This document shows positions 16,088 through 23,661 of a stretch of DNA of 34,428 nt, one piece after another. The first letter of the stretch is position 1. Every line of letters begins with the position of its first letter. Below the pieces are notes generated by a model that did no database searches, had not been told where the DNA came from, and saw nothing but the letters and a program-made list of their open reading frames with translations. The position numbers and the translations under genes were made by a program. This DNA comes from Scalindua sp964437425 (GTDB lineage Bacteria > Planctomycetota > Brocadiia > Brocadiales > Scalinduaceae): contig CAYTGO010000031.1 of the NCBI GenBank assembly GCA_964437425.1, positions 1-34,428 on the forward strand. Direction: 5' to 3'.

Positions 16088-16737
16088 GAGTCTGTCAGGA
16101 CAACAATCTCCACTCTTCTATTTTTCTTCTTAGTGATCTTGTTCTTATTGCTTGCAACGGGTTGAAATTCTCCGAAACCGGCAAGATATAACTTCTTAGG
16201 ATCCAGATGACAATTATCTATGAGGTAATGAAGCACAGTTGCAGCCCTCACAGCAGAAAGTTCCCAATTAGTCTTATAAAGCTGTTTCGTGCGTTTAATT
16301 GGATCATTATCTGTATGCCCCTCAACCCGGATAGTCTCATTTGGGAAATCTTTTTCGAGAATACGACATACTTTAGAAAGACTGCTTTTTGCCGCTTTCT
16401 TCAGCTTTATCTGTCCGGAGTTAAATAACACTGACGAAGGGAGTACAACGGAAATATGGCCTTCCTTGATCTTAACACTAACGCCGGTTCCTTTCAGTCT
16501 CTCTTCCATACTGATTTGCGCTTCCTCTAATCTGTTCTTTTCATCAATCAGCCTTGCATTCTCTTCCTCGCTAAGAGTATATTTAGAATCCAAACCTTCA
16601 TTTTCACTTTGCAGCTCTTCTATTCTTTGAGTCATTAACACTTTTTCTTCCCGGAGACTCGTTAACTCTGCACATCCCACAGAAAAAATTATCAGCGACA
16701 AAAAGAAACACTTTACAAATCCTGACTTGTAACCCAT
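16084..16737 (-). CDS. OmpA/MotB-type peptidoglycan-binding lipoprotein
   Basis: 217 residues from the ATG at 16737, which has GGAGG five bases upstream; an in-frame start at 16749 is not supported. Signal with lipobox VGC22, then a coiled coil (about 26-83) rich in E/L/K heptads, then the OmpA C-terminal domain. The domain has VLFNSGQIKLKKAA and the peptidoglycan-binding core EGHTDNDPI...NWELSAVRAATV. This layout is common in small cell-envelope anchors related to MotB/OmpA. It overlaps hisH by 4 bases but a functional link to histidine synthesis is unlikely. Confidence 0.87.
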   Translation of the reverse strand: MGYKSGFVKCFFLSLIIFSVGCAELTSLREEKVLMTQRIEELQSENEGLDSKYTLSEEENARLIDEKNRLEEAQISMEERLKGTGVSVKIKEGHISVVLPSSVLFNSGQIKLKKAAKSSLSKVCRILEKDFPNETIRVEGHTDNDPIKRTKQLYKTNWELSAVRAATVLHYLIDNCHLDPKKLYLAGFGEFQPVASNKNKITKKKNRRVEIVVLTDS

Positions 16738-16847
16738 AGATACCTCCATTCCCTAAAATTAAAACCACAAGAGTTGAAAAAATTTCTTATAGAACCTTAT
16801 CAACTTACTTCTAACTTATTTCGCTTCGCTTTTAAAGACACAAAACA

Positions 16848-17729
16848 TTAAAAAAGATATAAGAAAAGCGTTATATAAACATCTAAATAGTTGTCAATAA
16901 TTCCAACAGTAACATCTTGAAACAACAAACATACGAAGGCGGCCAATGATAAAAACGGACCGTAAGGGATCATCTTACCTCTCTTTAAAACTATCCTGGG
17001 TATACCAAACAATAATCCAAAAAAAGGGGCCAGGAAAAAAGTTGCAACAGCCAGTTCCCACCCTATAAAGCCACCTATTACACCCATAAGCTTTACATCA
17101 CCGAAACCCATTGCATCTTTTCTAAGTACCAACTTACCAATAACGCCACATAGATAAATCATTCCTCCAGCAACAAAAATCCCTAGCATTGATGTCTGCA
17201 GGGAAGCCATCCATTGGTTGGCACTATTATCAAAATACCCCTGTGCGCTATTCAAATTACGGCTCCCCACACACAAAAGCCCAGCTATTGGAGCCAAAAT
17301 CAACCCGGTATACGTAATTTCATTAGGTATGATATAAAGCTTTAGATCTACAATAGAACCAACAATAAGAAGGCAACAAAAAATCAAATAAAAGATATAA
17401 GCGCAAATCAAATCACCCTTTACCATTATAACGCTATGGAACAGGGACAGAAAAACAATACCTGTAATTATCTCTGTTATAGGATATAACGTTGAAATCT
17501 TATGTTGACAATGCCTACATTTGCCTTTGAGAAAAAGGTAGCTTAAAACCGGAATATTATCATACCATACTACACGTTTACCACAATTAACGCATTTAGA
17601 AGCCGGCCACAACAATGAGAGTCCTTCGGGAATTCTATAAATACAAACATTCAAAAAACTCCCGATAACGAGTCCCAGACCGAAAACCCATAGCTGAATT
17701 AAAACTTCCTGTAATCTTAAGTATTCCAC
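16848..17729 (-). CDS. pilD: Prepilin peptidase / leader peptidase
   Basis: 293 residues with about eight membrane helices and a GTG start. The N-terminal cytoplasmic loop has two CxxC pairs (C46/C49 and C71/C74), the zinc site of bifunctional prepilin peptidase/methylases. The catalytic aspartates are D128 (SIVDLKLYIIP) and D211 (GFGDVKLMG). It cleaves the leader of type IV pilins and type II secretion pseudopilins at the inner membrane. A longer-than-usual loop (about 155-180) sits between helices. It lies 44 bases after recJ. No pilin genes are in the window. Confidence 0.93.
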   Translation of the reverse strand: MEYLRLQEVLIQLWVFGLGLVIGSFLNVCIYRIPEGLSLLWPASKCVNCGKRVVWYDNIPVLSYLFLKGKCRHCQHKISTLYPITEIITGIVFLSLFHSVIMVKGDLICAYIFYLIFCCLLIVGSIVDLKLYIIPNEITYTGLILAPIAGLLCVGSRNLNSAQGYFDNSANQWMASLQTSMLGIFVAGGMIYLCGVIGKLVLRKDAMGFGDVKLMGVIGGFIGWELAVATFFLAPFFGLLFGIPRIVLKRGKMIPYGPFLSLAAFVCLLFQDVTVGIIDNYLDVYITLFLYLF

Positions 17730-17773
17730 GTTCTGGATTGTAAGTGTTATGTTAATAAACCGTTATCTCATTT

Positions 17774-19693
17774 TCAAGTAGAAATATCTTTTAACTCAAG
17801 CTCTATCTCTTCTTTATACGTCATATTGTTGCTGTACATGCCATTTGCCCCTTTCCGGTATGGCGGCCTGAGCACATAGGCGATTGAACAATTTCCATTG
17901 TTTTGCTTAAGATCTTCTATTTTGTCCCCCATACCAAATCCAACGGTTTTGAATGAAATATCTCCCTGCCGTACATAAAAACCCAGGTGCTTACCATTCA
18001 CTCCAAAACGACGCACCTGGCCAACAGCCTTTACATTCCTTGTAGCAAATACAGGAACCGGATTACCTTCTCCATGAGGAAACAGACATTTCATCTCTTT
18101 GAAAAGAGCGCTTGATAGTGATGACAGCTTGACTTCAAGGTCTATATTCAGAGTCGGAGTAAAATCCTCCCCATCCATCAGCTCTATAGAAACGGTATTA
18201 AAAATTTCCTTAAACTCAGAAATATCCTTTCTTAATATACTCAATCCGGCAGCTTGTGCATGCCCCCCAAAAGAAATCAGTATCTTTCTGTCCGTAAAAT
18301 ATTCCTGACATTTTGTCAGAGCGTTATATAAATTGAAATCAGGTACTGACCGCGCAGAACCATTTCCCACCTCGCCATCAGTCGCAATTATAATGACCGG
18401 CCTGTAAAATTCAGATGCAAGCCTTGATGCAACAATACCAACAACTCCCTGATGCCAACTGTCATCAGATATTATAATTGCCATTTCAGAGTCGATATCC
18501 ACCTCGTCTAAAATCTTCTTCCTTGCCGACTCCAATATATCACTCTGTATTTTTTGCCTTCTCTTGTTTTCACTCTCCAGGTATTCTGCGATTTCCTTTG
18601 CTTTATCCTCACACTTTGAAGTCAATAGATCTACGCCCTTTTTCGCATCCCCCACTCTACCTGCAGCATTTATCCTTGGCCCCAAATTAAATCCGACATG
18701 AGATGAAAGAATTGTTTTGTCTTTAAGCCCTGCAATTTCTTTTAATGCATTAACTCCATGATTTTTAGAATTCTGCAGAGAACTAAGGCCATATTTTGCT
18801 AATATCCTGTTTTCACGTTTTAAAGGAACCACATCAGCGATTGTACCTAAAGCAGCAAACCCTATTGCATCCATAAGAAAATCTTTAAACTCACTTGCAA
18901 CCTTCCTACTCGGAGGTTTGCCTGTCGAATCCGCCTTTTTCTGCTCTGCCGGGTCATCCTGACGGGCAGAAGCAATCTGTCCCAACGCCCACGCAAGCAT
19001 AAAAGCAACTCCAACACCGGCAAGTTCCCTGAAAGGATAATTTGAGGTAGTCAATTTAGGGTTAATCAGCCCAAAAGCATCGTCACAACCACAAGCCACC
19101 GAGTTCTGTGACGCAGTCTCTTCACCACCATCTAATGCATTATCTCCAGGTTCATGATGATCAGTTATTATCAGGTCAATACCTTTTTCTCTGGCAGATT
19201 TAGCTTCTTCAAAAGAGTTAACACCGCAGTCAACCGTTATGATAACCTTTGTACCCCCTTTACTCAGCGTCTCTATCGCTCCAACGTTTAAACCATAACC
19301 CTCCTCCAGACGATTCGGTATGTAATAATTGATTTCTGCTTTCTGGTTCCAATATAATCTGGAAAGAGTCTCAAGGCACTGTACCATCAATGCTGTAGAA
19401 GAGATACCATCAACATCATAATCACCATAAACCGTTATTTTCTCGCCTTTGCTTAACGCGTCAATAATTCTCTCACTCGATTTTACGATATCTGGCAGCA
19501 ACATTGGATCGCTAAGTAGAGACAGAGTTGAATCTAAGAATGTTTTGGCAGAGCTCACCTCTGTGAGGCCTCTATTAATCAATAACTGTGATAATAGTGG
19601 TGAAATACGGAGTGCATCAGAAATCTCTGTTTGGAGATCTTTATTTGAAGGATGGATTACCCATTTCTTTTGGGACAATTCTTGGATGGCCAT
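17774..19693 (-). CDS. recJ: Single-stranded-DNA exonuclease RecJ
   Basis: 639 residues. DHH-family metal motifs: VYGDYDVDG (D91, D93, D95), VDCGVN, and DHH at 178-180. The DHHA1 part has SFGGHAQAAGLSI, followed by an OB-like C-terminal domain. RecJ degrades single-stranded DNA 5' to 3' in recombination and mismatch repair. Two low-complexity insertions relative to the typical enzyme are visible, around 182-200 (Gly/Asp/Glu/Cys) and 240-262 (charged), both probably surface loops. The ribosome site is weak. It follows the NTPase gene by 66 bases. Confidence 0.95.
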   Translation of the reverse strand: MAIQELSQKKWVIHPSNKDLQTEISDALRISPLLSQLLINRGLTEVSSAKTFLDSTLSLLSDPMLLPDIVKSSERIIDALSKGEKITVYGDYDVDGISSTALMVQCLETLSRLYWNQKAEINYYIPNRLEEGYGLNVGAIETLSKGGTKVIITVDCGVNSFEEAKSAREKGIDLIITDHHEPGDNALDGGEETASQNSVACGCDDAFGLINPKLTTSNYPFRELAGVGVAFMLAWALGQIASARQDDPAEQKKADSTGKPPSRKVASEFKDFLMDAIGFAALGTIADVVPLKRENRILAKYGLSSLQNSKNHGVNALKEIAGLKDKTILSSHVGFNLGPRINAAGRVGDAKKGVDLLTSKCEDKAKEIAEYLESENKRRQKIQSDILESARKKILDEVDIDSEMAIIISDDSWHQGVVGIVASRLASEFYRPVIIIATDGEVGNGSARSVPDFNLYNALTKCQEYFTDRKILISFGGHAQAAGLSILRKDISEFKEIFNTVSIELMDGEDFTPTLNIDLEVKLSSLSSALFKEMKCLFPHGEGNPVPVFATRNVKAVGQVRRFGVNGKHLGFYVRQGDISFKTVGFGMGDKIEDLKQNNGNCSIAYVLRPPYRKGANGMYSNNMTYKEEIELELKDIST

Positions 19694-19759
19694 TCAATTA
19701 TAAATTAGCAATTAATTGATTTTAATCTTAGCTTGCATCAACATCACTGTTCTATCAAT

Positions 19760-20515
19760 TTACTTGTGAAACAGGATATCCTGTATCTTTTCAATAAGCA
19801 CTTGATTGGAATAATTTGTACTCTGATGAGGGTTGACAGCAAAAAATGGTACATCGAATCCAAAAGCAATCATTTTTTCTTTGCAGGCCTCAATCTCTTT
19901 ATCCGTATGGCTTTTTTGCAGGTTGATAACAATGAAATCTATCTTATTAAGCAATAGTTTAGCAGATCTCTTTATCTTATACATCAGAGGAGATACAACT
20001 AAAATAGCCACATCCGCACTTTTAACACGAAGAAAGCTATTACCCTCTATTACCAGATTATGATCCTTGCCAAAACAGTCCAGCGCAGCTGTAATGCCGG
20101 CCGCTTCAACACTTGGATCAGACTGCAGCCAGACAACTTTACTGGCTCCCGCTCTTGACAATTGATCAGTATCTTTTCCTTTTTCCATTAGAACAGTATC
20201 ATCTGTTATAACCTCAAAAGGCTCGTATCCGGCATCACACGCATCACAATCCGTATGTCTGGGGCAGGAACCTTCATGCCTTATGGTAATTTTCAAAGCG
20301 CTCCATAAGCTTTCAGAAGGGTGTAAGTCGGGTGAGTGTTCTAGTGCCTCATAAGAAGTGCCGCCTGCATGCTGTAATACACGTCCATGCCGAACTATTT
20401 CTTCATGCTTTTTATTATGTAATTGTGTACGTCCAGACAAACTACTTAAGAGAAACGACGCTACAGCAGTCTTACCTACTCCACTTGACGTACCTGCAAC
20501 CACAATTTTCTTCAT
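19760..20515 (-). CDS. P-loop NTPase with a CPxHxxCxxC insert, next to nuoEF
   Basis: 251 residues. The N-terminus MKKIVVAGTSSGVGKT has the P-loop (8-16) of the deviant-Walker/SIMIBI class (dethiobiotin synthase, CobB/CobQ, MobB). A later LVIEGNSFL (E157) and KIRKSAKLLLNKIDFIVIN-like segment fit a MobB-like fold. Its special feature is a probable metal site, C84-P-x-H87-x2-C90-x2-C93, absent from standard MobB as far as I know. Its ATG overlaps the nuoF stop (ATGA). This arrangement suggests a nucleotide-dependent cofactor or metal delivery factor for a NADH-linked redox enzyme, possibly a molybdenum formate dehydrogenase. Function unproven. Confidence 0.72.
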   Translation of the reverse strand: MKKIVVAGTSSGVGKTAVASFLLSSLSGRTQLHNKKHEEIVRHGRVLQHAGGTSYEALEHSPDLHPSESLWSALKITIRHEGSCPRHTDCDACDAGYEPFEVITDDTVLMEKGKDTDQLSRAGASKVVWLQSDPSVEAAGITAALDCFGKDHNLVIEGNSFLRVKSADVAILVVSPLMYKIKRSAKLLLNKIDFIVINLQKSHTDKEIEACKEKMIAFGFDVPFFAVNPHQSTNYSNQVLIEKIQDILFHK

Positions 20516-22158
20516 TTTATCAGGGCTTCATATTCGTTCATGAAATACTTTATTGTAGACAACACTGGATTTGGAGCCGTTTGTCCAAGCCCGCATAAAG
20601 ATGCAGACTGAGTAACATTTGCCATCTCTTTTAAATCTTCTATATCGCTTCTGATACCTTCTCCCTTGGTTATCCTTGTCAATATATCCAGCATCTTTCT
20701 TGTACCGACTCTGCAAGGCACACATTTACCACAGGATTCCTCCTGCACAAACTCCATGAAGTATCTTGAAATGTCAACCATCGATGTATCATTGTCCATA
20801 ACAATCAGACCGCCAGACCCCATGATAGCGCCAACTGCCTTTACAGATTCATAATCTATTGGCAAATCCAGATGTTCTTCCGGTACGCAACCACCTGAAG
20901 GGCCTCCCATCTGCGCTGCCTTAAACCCATGACGACCAGGTACGCCACCTCCTATATCAAAAACAATCTCTCTCAAAGTCGTTCCCATTGGAACTTCCAC
21001 CAGACCGGTATTCTTCACCTTTCCAGCCAGTGCAAATATTTTTGTTCCAGCGCCGTTCTTAGTTCCAAGTTGCTTATACCAATCAGCACCTTCTGCGATT
21101 ATCACCGGTATATTAGCCAGCGTCTCTACATTGTTAATATTAGTAGGTTTATTCCACAATCCTGAATTTGCAGGAAAAGGAGGCCGAGGACGCGGCATTC
21201 CCCTTTTGCCTTCAATAGAAGCGATGAGAGCTGTCTCTTCACCACAAACAAAAGCGCCTGCGCCCATCTTTATCTCCAGATCAAAATCAAACCCGGAACC
21301 GAGAATATTGTTGCCCAGCAAATTAAGTTTTTTAGCCTGTGCAATCGCATTTCTGAGATGATTAACTGCAATCGGATACTCAGCCCGTACGTAAACATAG
21401 CCTTTTTCAGAACCGATTGCACGTGCGGCAATCAACATCCCTTCAATTACCGCATGGGGATCACCTTCCAGGATAGCTCTATCCATAAACGCCCCGGGAT
21501 CACCCTCATCAGCATTACATATCAGATATTTAATATCACCTTTCGCCTTTCTACAAAATCCCCACTTAAGCCCTGTGGGAAAGCCGGCACCTCCACGACC
21601 TCTTATACCAGAATTAGTAATCTCGGTGATTATCCGTTCCGGATCAAGTTTAAAGAGTGCCTTTGCGAACGCGTCATATCCTTTTCTTTCTATATATTGT
21701 TCAATACTGTTCGGATCAATTATCCCACAATTTCTCAGAACAATCTTATTCTGTCTGCTATAAAACGGTATGTCATTCAGATAAGGTATTTTTTTACCGG
21801 CCTCTGCATAACAGAGTTTTTTGATAACCTCACCTTGTAAAATTGTTTTGGAAATAACATCCGGCACAATATCTACGGTAACCCTGCCGTAAAAAATACT
21901 AGGAGCACCAGGAGGGTCTATAGTCATAACCGGAGCCCTTGCACAGAGCCCCTGACATCCGGTCTCTACAACCTCAACCCTGTCCTGCAATTTCTGTTTC
22001 TTAATCTGCTTGCTAAACTCTTCATAAACTTCCTGAGCGCCCAGAGCCCGGCAGCCGGTCATGCAGATAGAGACTTTGACCTTATCCTTCTTAAGTTTCT
22101 TATCACCAGATTTTCTCATGGCAATAAGGTCATCATGCGATTTTAATCTTTTTAGCAT
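20512..22158 (-). CDS. nuoF: NADH dehydrogenase 51-kDa-type subunit with N-terminal 2Fe-2S domain
   Basis: 548 residues. An N-terminal thioredoxin-like 2Fe-2S domain with C32, C36, C68 and C72 is fused to the NuoF core, as in NADH-linked hydrogenase and formate dehydrogenase subunits (HndC/HoxF type) rather than classical complex I. The core has the NADH site GRGGAGFPTGLKWG, the FMN site DEGDPGAFMDRAILEGD and GEETALIASIEG. The 4Fe-4S ligands are C476, C479, C482 and C522. The C-terminal ferredoxin extension of HndC is absent. It lies 16 bases after nuoE. No nuoG or other Nuo gene is in the window, so this pair probably serves as a diaphorase for a separate enzyme. Confidence 0.92.
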   Translation of the reverse strand: MLKRLKSHDDLIAMRKSGDKKLKKDKVKVSICMTGCRALGAQEVYEEFSKQIKKQKLQDRVEVVETGCQGLCARAPVMTIDPPGAPSIFYGRVTVDIVPDVISKTILQGEVIKKLCYAEAGKKIPYLNDIPFYSRQNKIVLRNCGIIDPNSIEQYIERKGYDAFAKALFKLDPERIITEITNSGIRGRGGAGFPTGLKWGFCRKAKGDIKYLICNADEGDPGAFMDRAILEGDPHAVIEGMLIAARAIGSEKGYVYVRAEYPIAVNHLRNAIAQAKKLNLLGNNILGSGFDFDLEIKMGAGAFVCGEETALIASIEGKRGMPRPRPPFPANSGLWNKPTNINNVETLANIPVIIAEGADWYKQLGTKNGAGTKIFALAGKVKNTGLVEVPMGTTLREIVFDIGGGVPGRHGFKAAQMGGPSGGCVPEEHLDLPIDYESVKAVGAIMGSGGLIVMDNDTSMVDISRYFMEFVQEESCGKCVPCRVGTRKMLDILTRITKGEGIRSDIEDLKEMANVTQSASLCGLGQTAPNPVLSTIKYFMNEYEALIK

Positions 22159-22174
22159 CTTCTATTCCTAAGTA

Positions 22175-22648
22175 TTAGTTTGAATATTCTTTCACAATAT
22201 CCGTTACCGATTCTGTCGTCAACTTACCAAAATATCTATCATCTACCATCATTACCGGTGCAAGAAAGCAAGTTCCAATACAGGCGACTGTTTCCAGAGT
22301 AAATTGATAATCTGCAGTAGTCTCCCCTTCGGTCACATTTAAATGTTCCTTCACACTCTCTTTAACTTCATCCACACCTCTTACATGACAGGCGGTGCCG
22401 TTACAAATTTTTATCGCGTGCTTACCACGTGGTGTAAGAGTAAATTGTGAATAAAACGTGACAACACCAAAGATTCTTGTCAGTGGTACTTCCGTTAACC
22501 TGGAAATCTCTTTCATTACAGATTTCGGTAAGTATCCATATTCATCCTGCGTTTGCTGCAAGATTGCTATCAAGTTAGATTCATAGTCGTGAACATATTC
22601 TGAAACAATTCCGGCCACAGGTTTTAGATCTATGGTTTTAGCTTCCAC
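22175..22648 (-). CDS. nuoE: NADH dehydrogenase 24-kDa-type 2Fe-2S subunit
   Basis: 157 residues from a GTG at 22648 behind AAGGAG. The thioredoxin-like 2Fe-2S ligands are C82, C87, C123 and C127 (CNGTACHVRG and CIGTCFLAP), standard for NuoE/HndA. It pairs with NuoF to form the NADH-oxidising or NADH-reducing module. It starts 25 bases after the corrected stop of purQ, so it may be co-transcribed with the purine genes by chance of packing. Confidence 0.93.
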   Translation of the reverse strand: MEAKTIDLKPVAGIVSEYVHDYESNLIAILQQTQDEYGYLPKSVMKEISRLTEVPLTRIFGVVTFYSQFTLTPRGKHAIKICNGTACHVRGVDEVKESVKEHLNVTEGETTADYQFTLETVACIGTCFLAPVMMVDDRYFGKLTTESVTDIVKEYSN

Positions 22649-22672
22649 AACTTCTCCTTATGATATCGTGTA

Positions 22673-23646
22673 TTAAAATGTCCTGTTGATATAATTTACA
22701 GCATTTTTAAATATGACGATCCCGTCACCTTCTGCTTTTAACCCTTCCCTGGTCCATCTAGGATGTTGAGTCGGATCAACATGACGCTCAGGATGCGGCA
22801 TCATACCAAGAACCCNNNNNNNNNNNNNNNNNNNNNNNNNNNNNNNNNNNNNNNNNNNNNNNNNNNNNNNNNNNNNNNNNNNNNNNNNNNNNNNNNNNNN
22901 NNNNNNNNNNNNNNNGGATGTTGAGTCGGATCAACATGACGCTCAGGATGCGGCATCATACCAAGAACCCTGCCCGTCGAATCGCATACACCTGCAATAT
23001 TCCCGGAAGAACCGTTTGGATTCCACGGGTAATCAGACATAATACCATCTTTATCGACATATTTAAATACTATTTGCCCGGATTTATCAAGTTTCTCTAT
23101 ATCTTCCTGGTTCTCTGAAACAAATTTCCCCTCGGCATGGGCTATTGGAACATACATAAAACTGTCATTATCGACAAAAACAGACCTATTTGAAGCTGAT
23201 TTCAAATAAACCCATCTATCTTCAAATTTATTTGAGTCATTGTAAGTCAAAGTAAATCGCTGTTTACTGCCGGCCAAAGATGCCTGATCTCTCTTCACTT
23301 CCGGCAATAGTCCCATTTTCATTAAAACCTGAAAGCCATTACAGATACCAATTATCAGCTTACCATCATCAACAAACCTCGTAAGTTCATCAAATATCTG
23401 CTGTCTGAGTTGATTTGCCAAAACCTTTCCTGCGGCAATGTCATCCCCATAAGTAAATCCTCCTGGCAAAACAAAGATATGATAAGGACTCAATAAGCCT
23501 TTTTCCATGACCAATTGATTAACATGCATTAGATCCACATCAGCACCAGCTTTTTCAAGTGCATACTGTGTTTCGTAAGCACAATTAGTTCCGGCCGTTC
23601 GAAGGATTACAGCTCTTGGTTTATTATTATTTCTTTCAACTGCCAT
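22673..23646 (-). CDS. purQ: Phosphoribosylformylglycinamidine synthase glutaminase subunit (interrupted by assembly gap)
   Basis: Supplies ammonia to PurL in the fourth step of purine synthesis. Catalytic Cys in GICNGFQ and His/Glu in HPERH. A 100-N gap at 22816-22915 is flanked by identical 55-base copies. Removing the Ns and one copy joins the frame as HPERHVDPTQHPRWTREG and gives a stop TAA at 22673 and a full protein of 272 residues. As printed, the frame runs into the Ns. The gene is therefore intact in the organism, in my reading. It lies 15 bases after purL. Length fits the longer PurQ type found with PurS-fused or small PurL proteins. Confidence 0.92.
22761..22970. repeat. Artificial 55-bp duplication around the gap
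   Basis: 22761-22815 and 22916-22970 are identical. Collapsing the two restores the purQ frame (974 minus 155 bases is 819, 273 codons with stop), which shows it is a contig-end overlap and not a biological repeat. Confidence 0.93.
22816..22915. other. Assembly gap of 100 N
   Basis: Exactly 100 N, the conventional size for a gap of unknown length. Both sides carry the same 55 bases (22761-22815 and 22916-22970), so the contigs overlap and no sequence is missing. Confidence 0.95.
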
Positions 23647-23661
23647 AGTTATAATTTTGTA

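Noticed and set aside
22761..22970. The 55-bp duplication as a biological repeat
   Set aside because: It flanks a 100-N gap and its removal restores purQ, so it is an assembly overlap.
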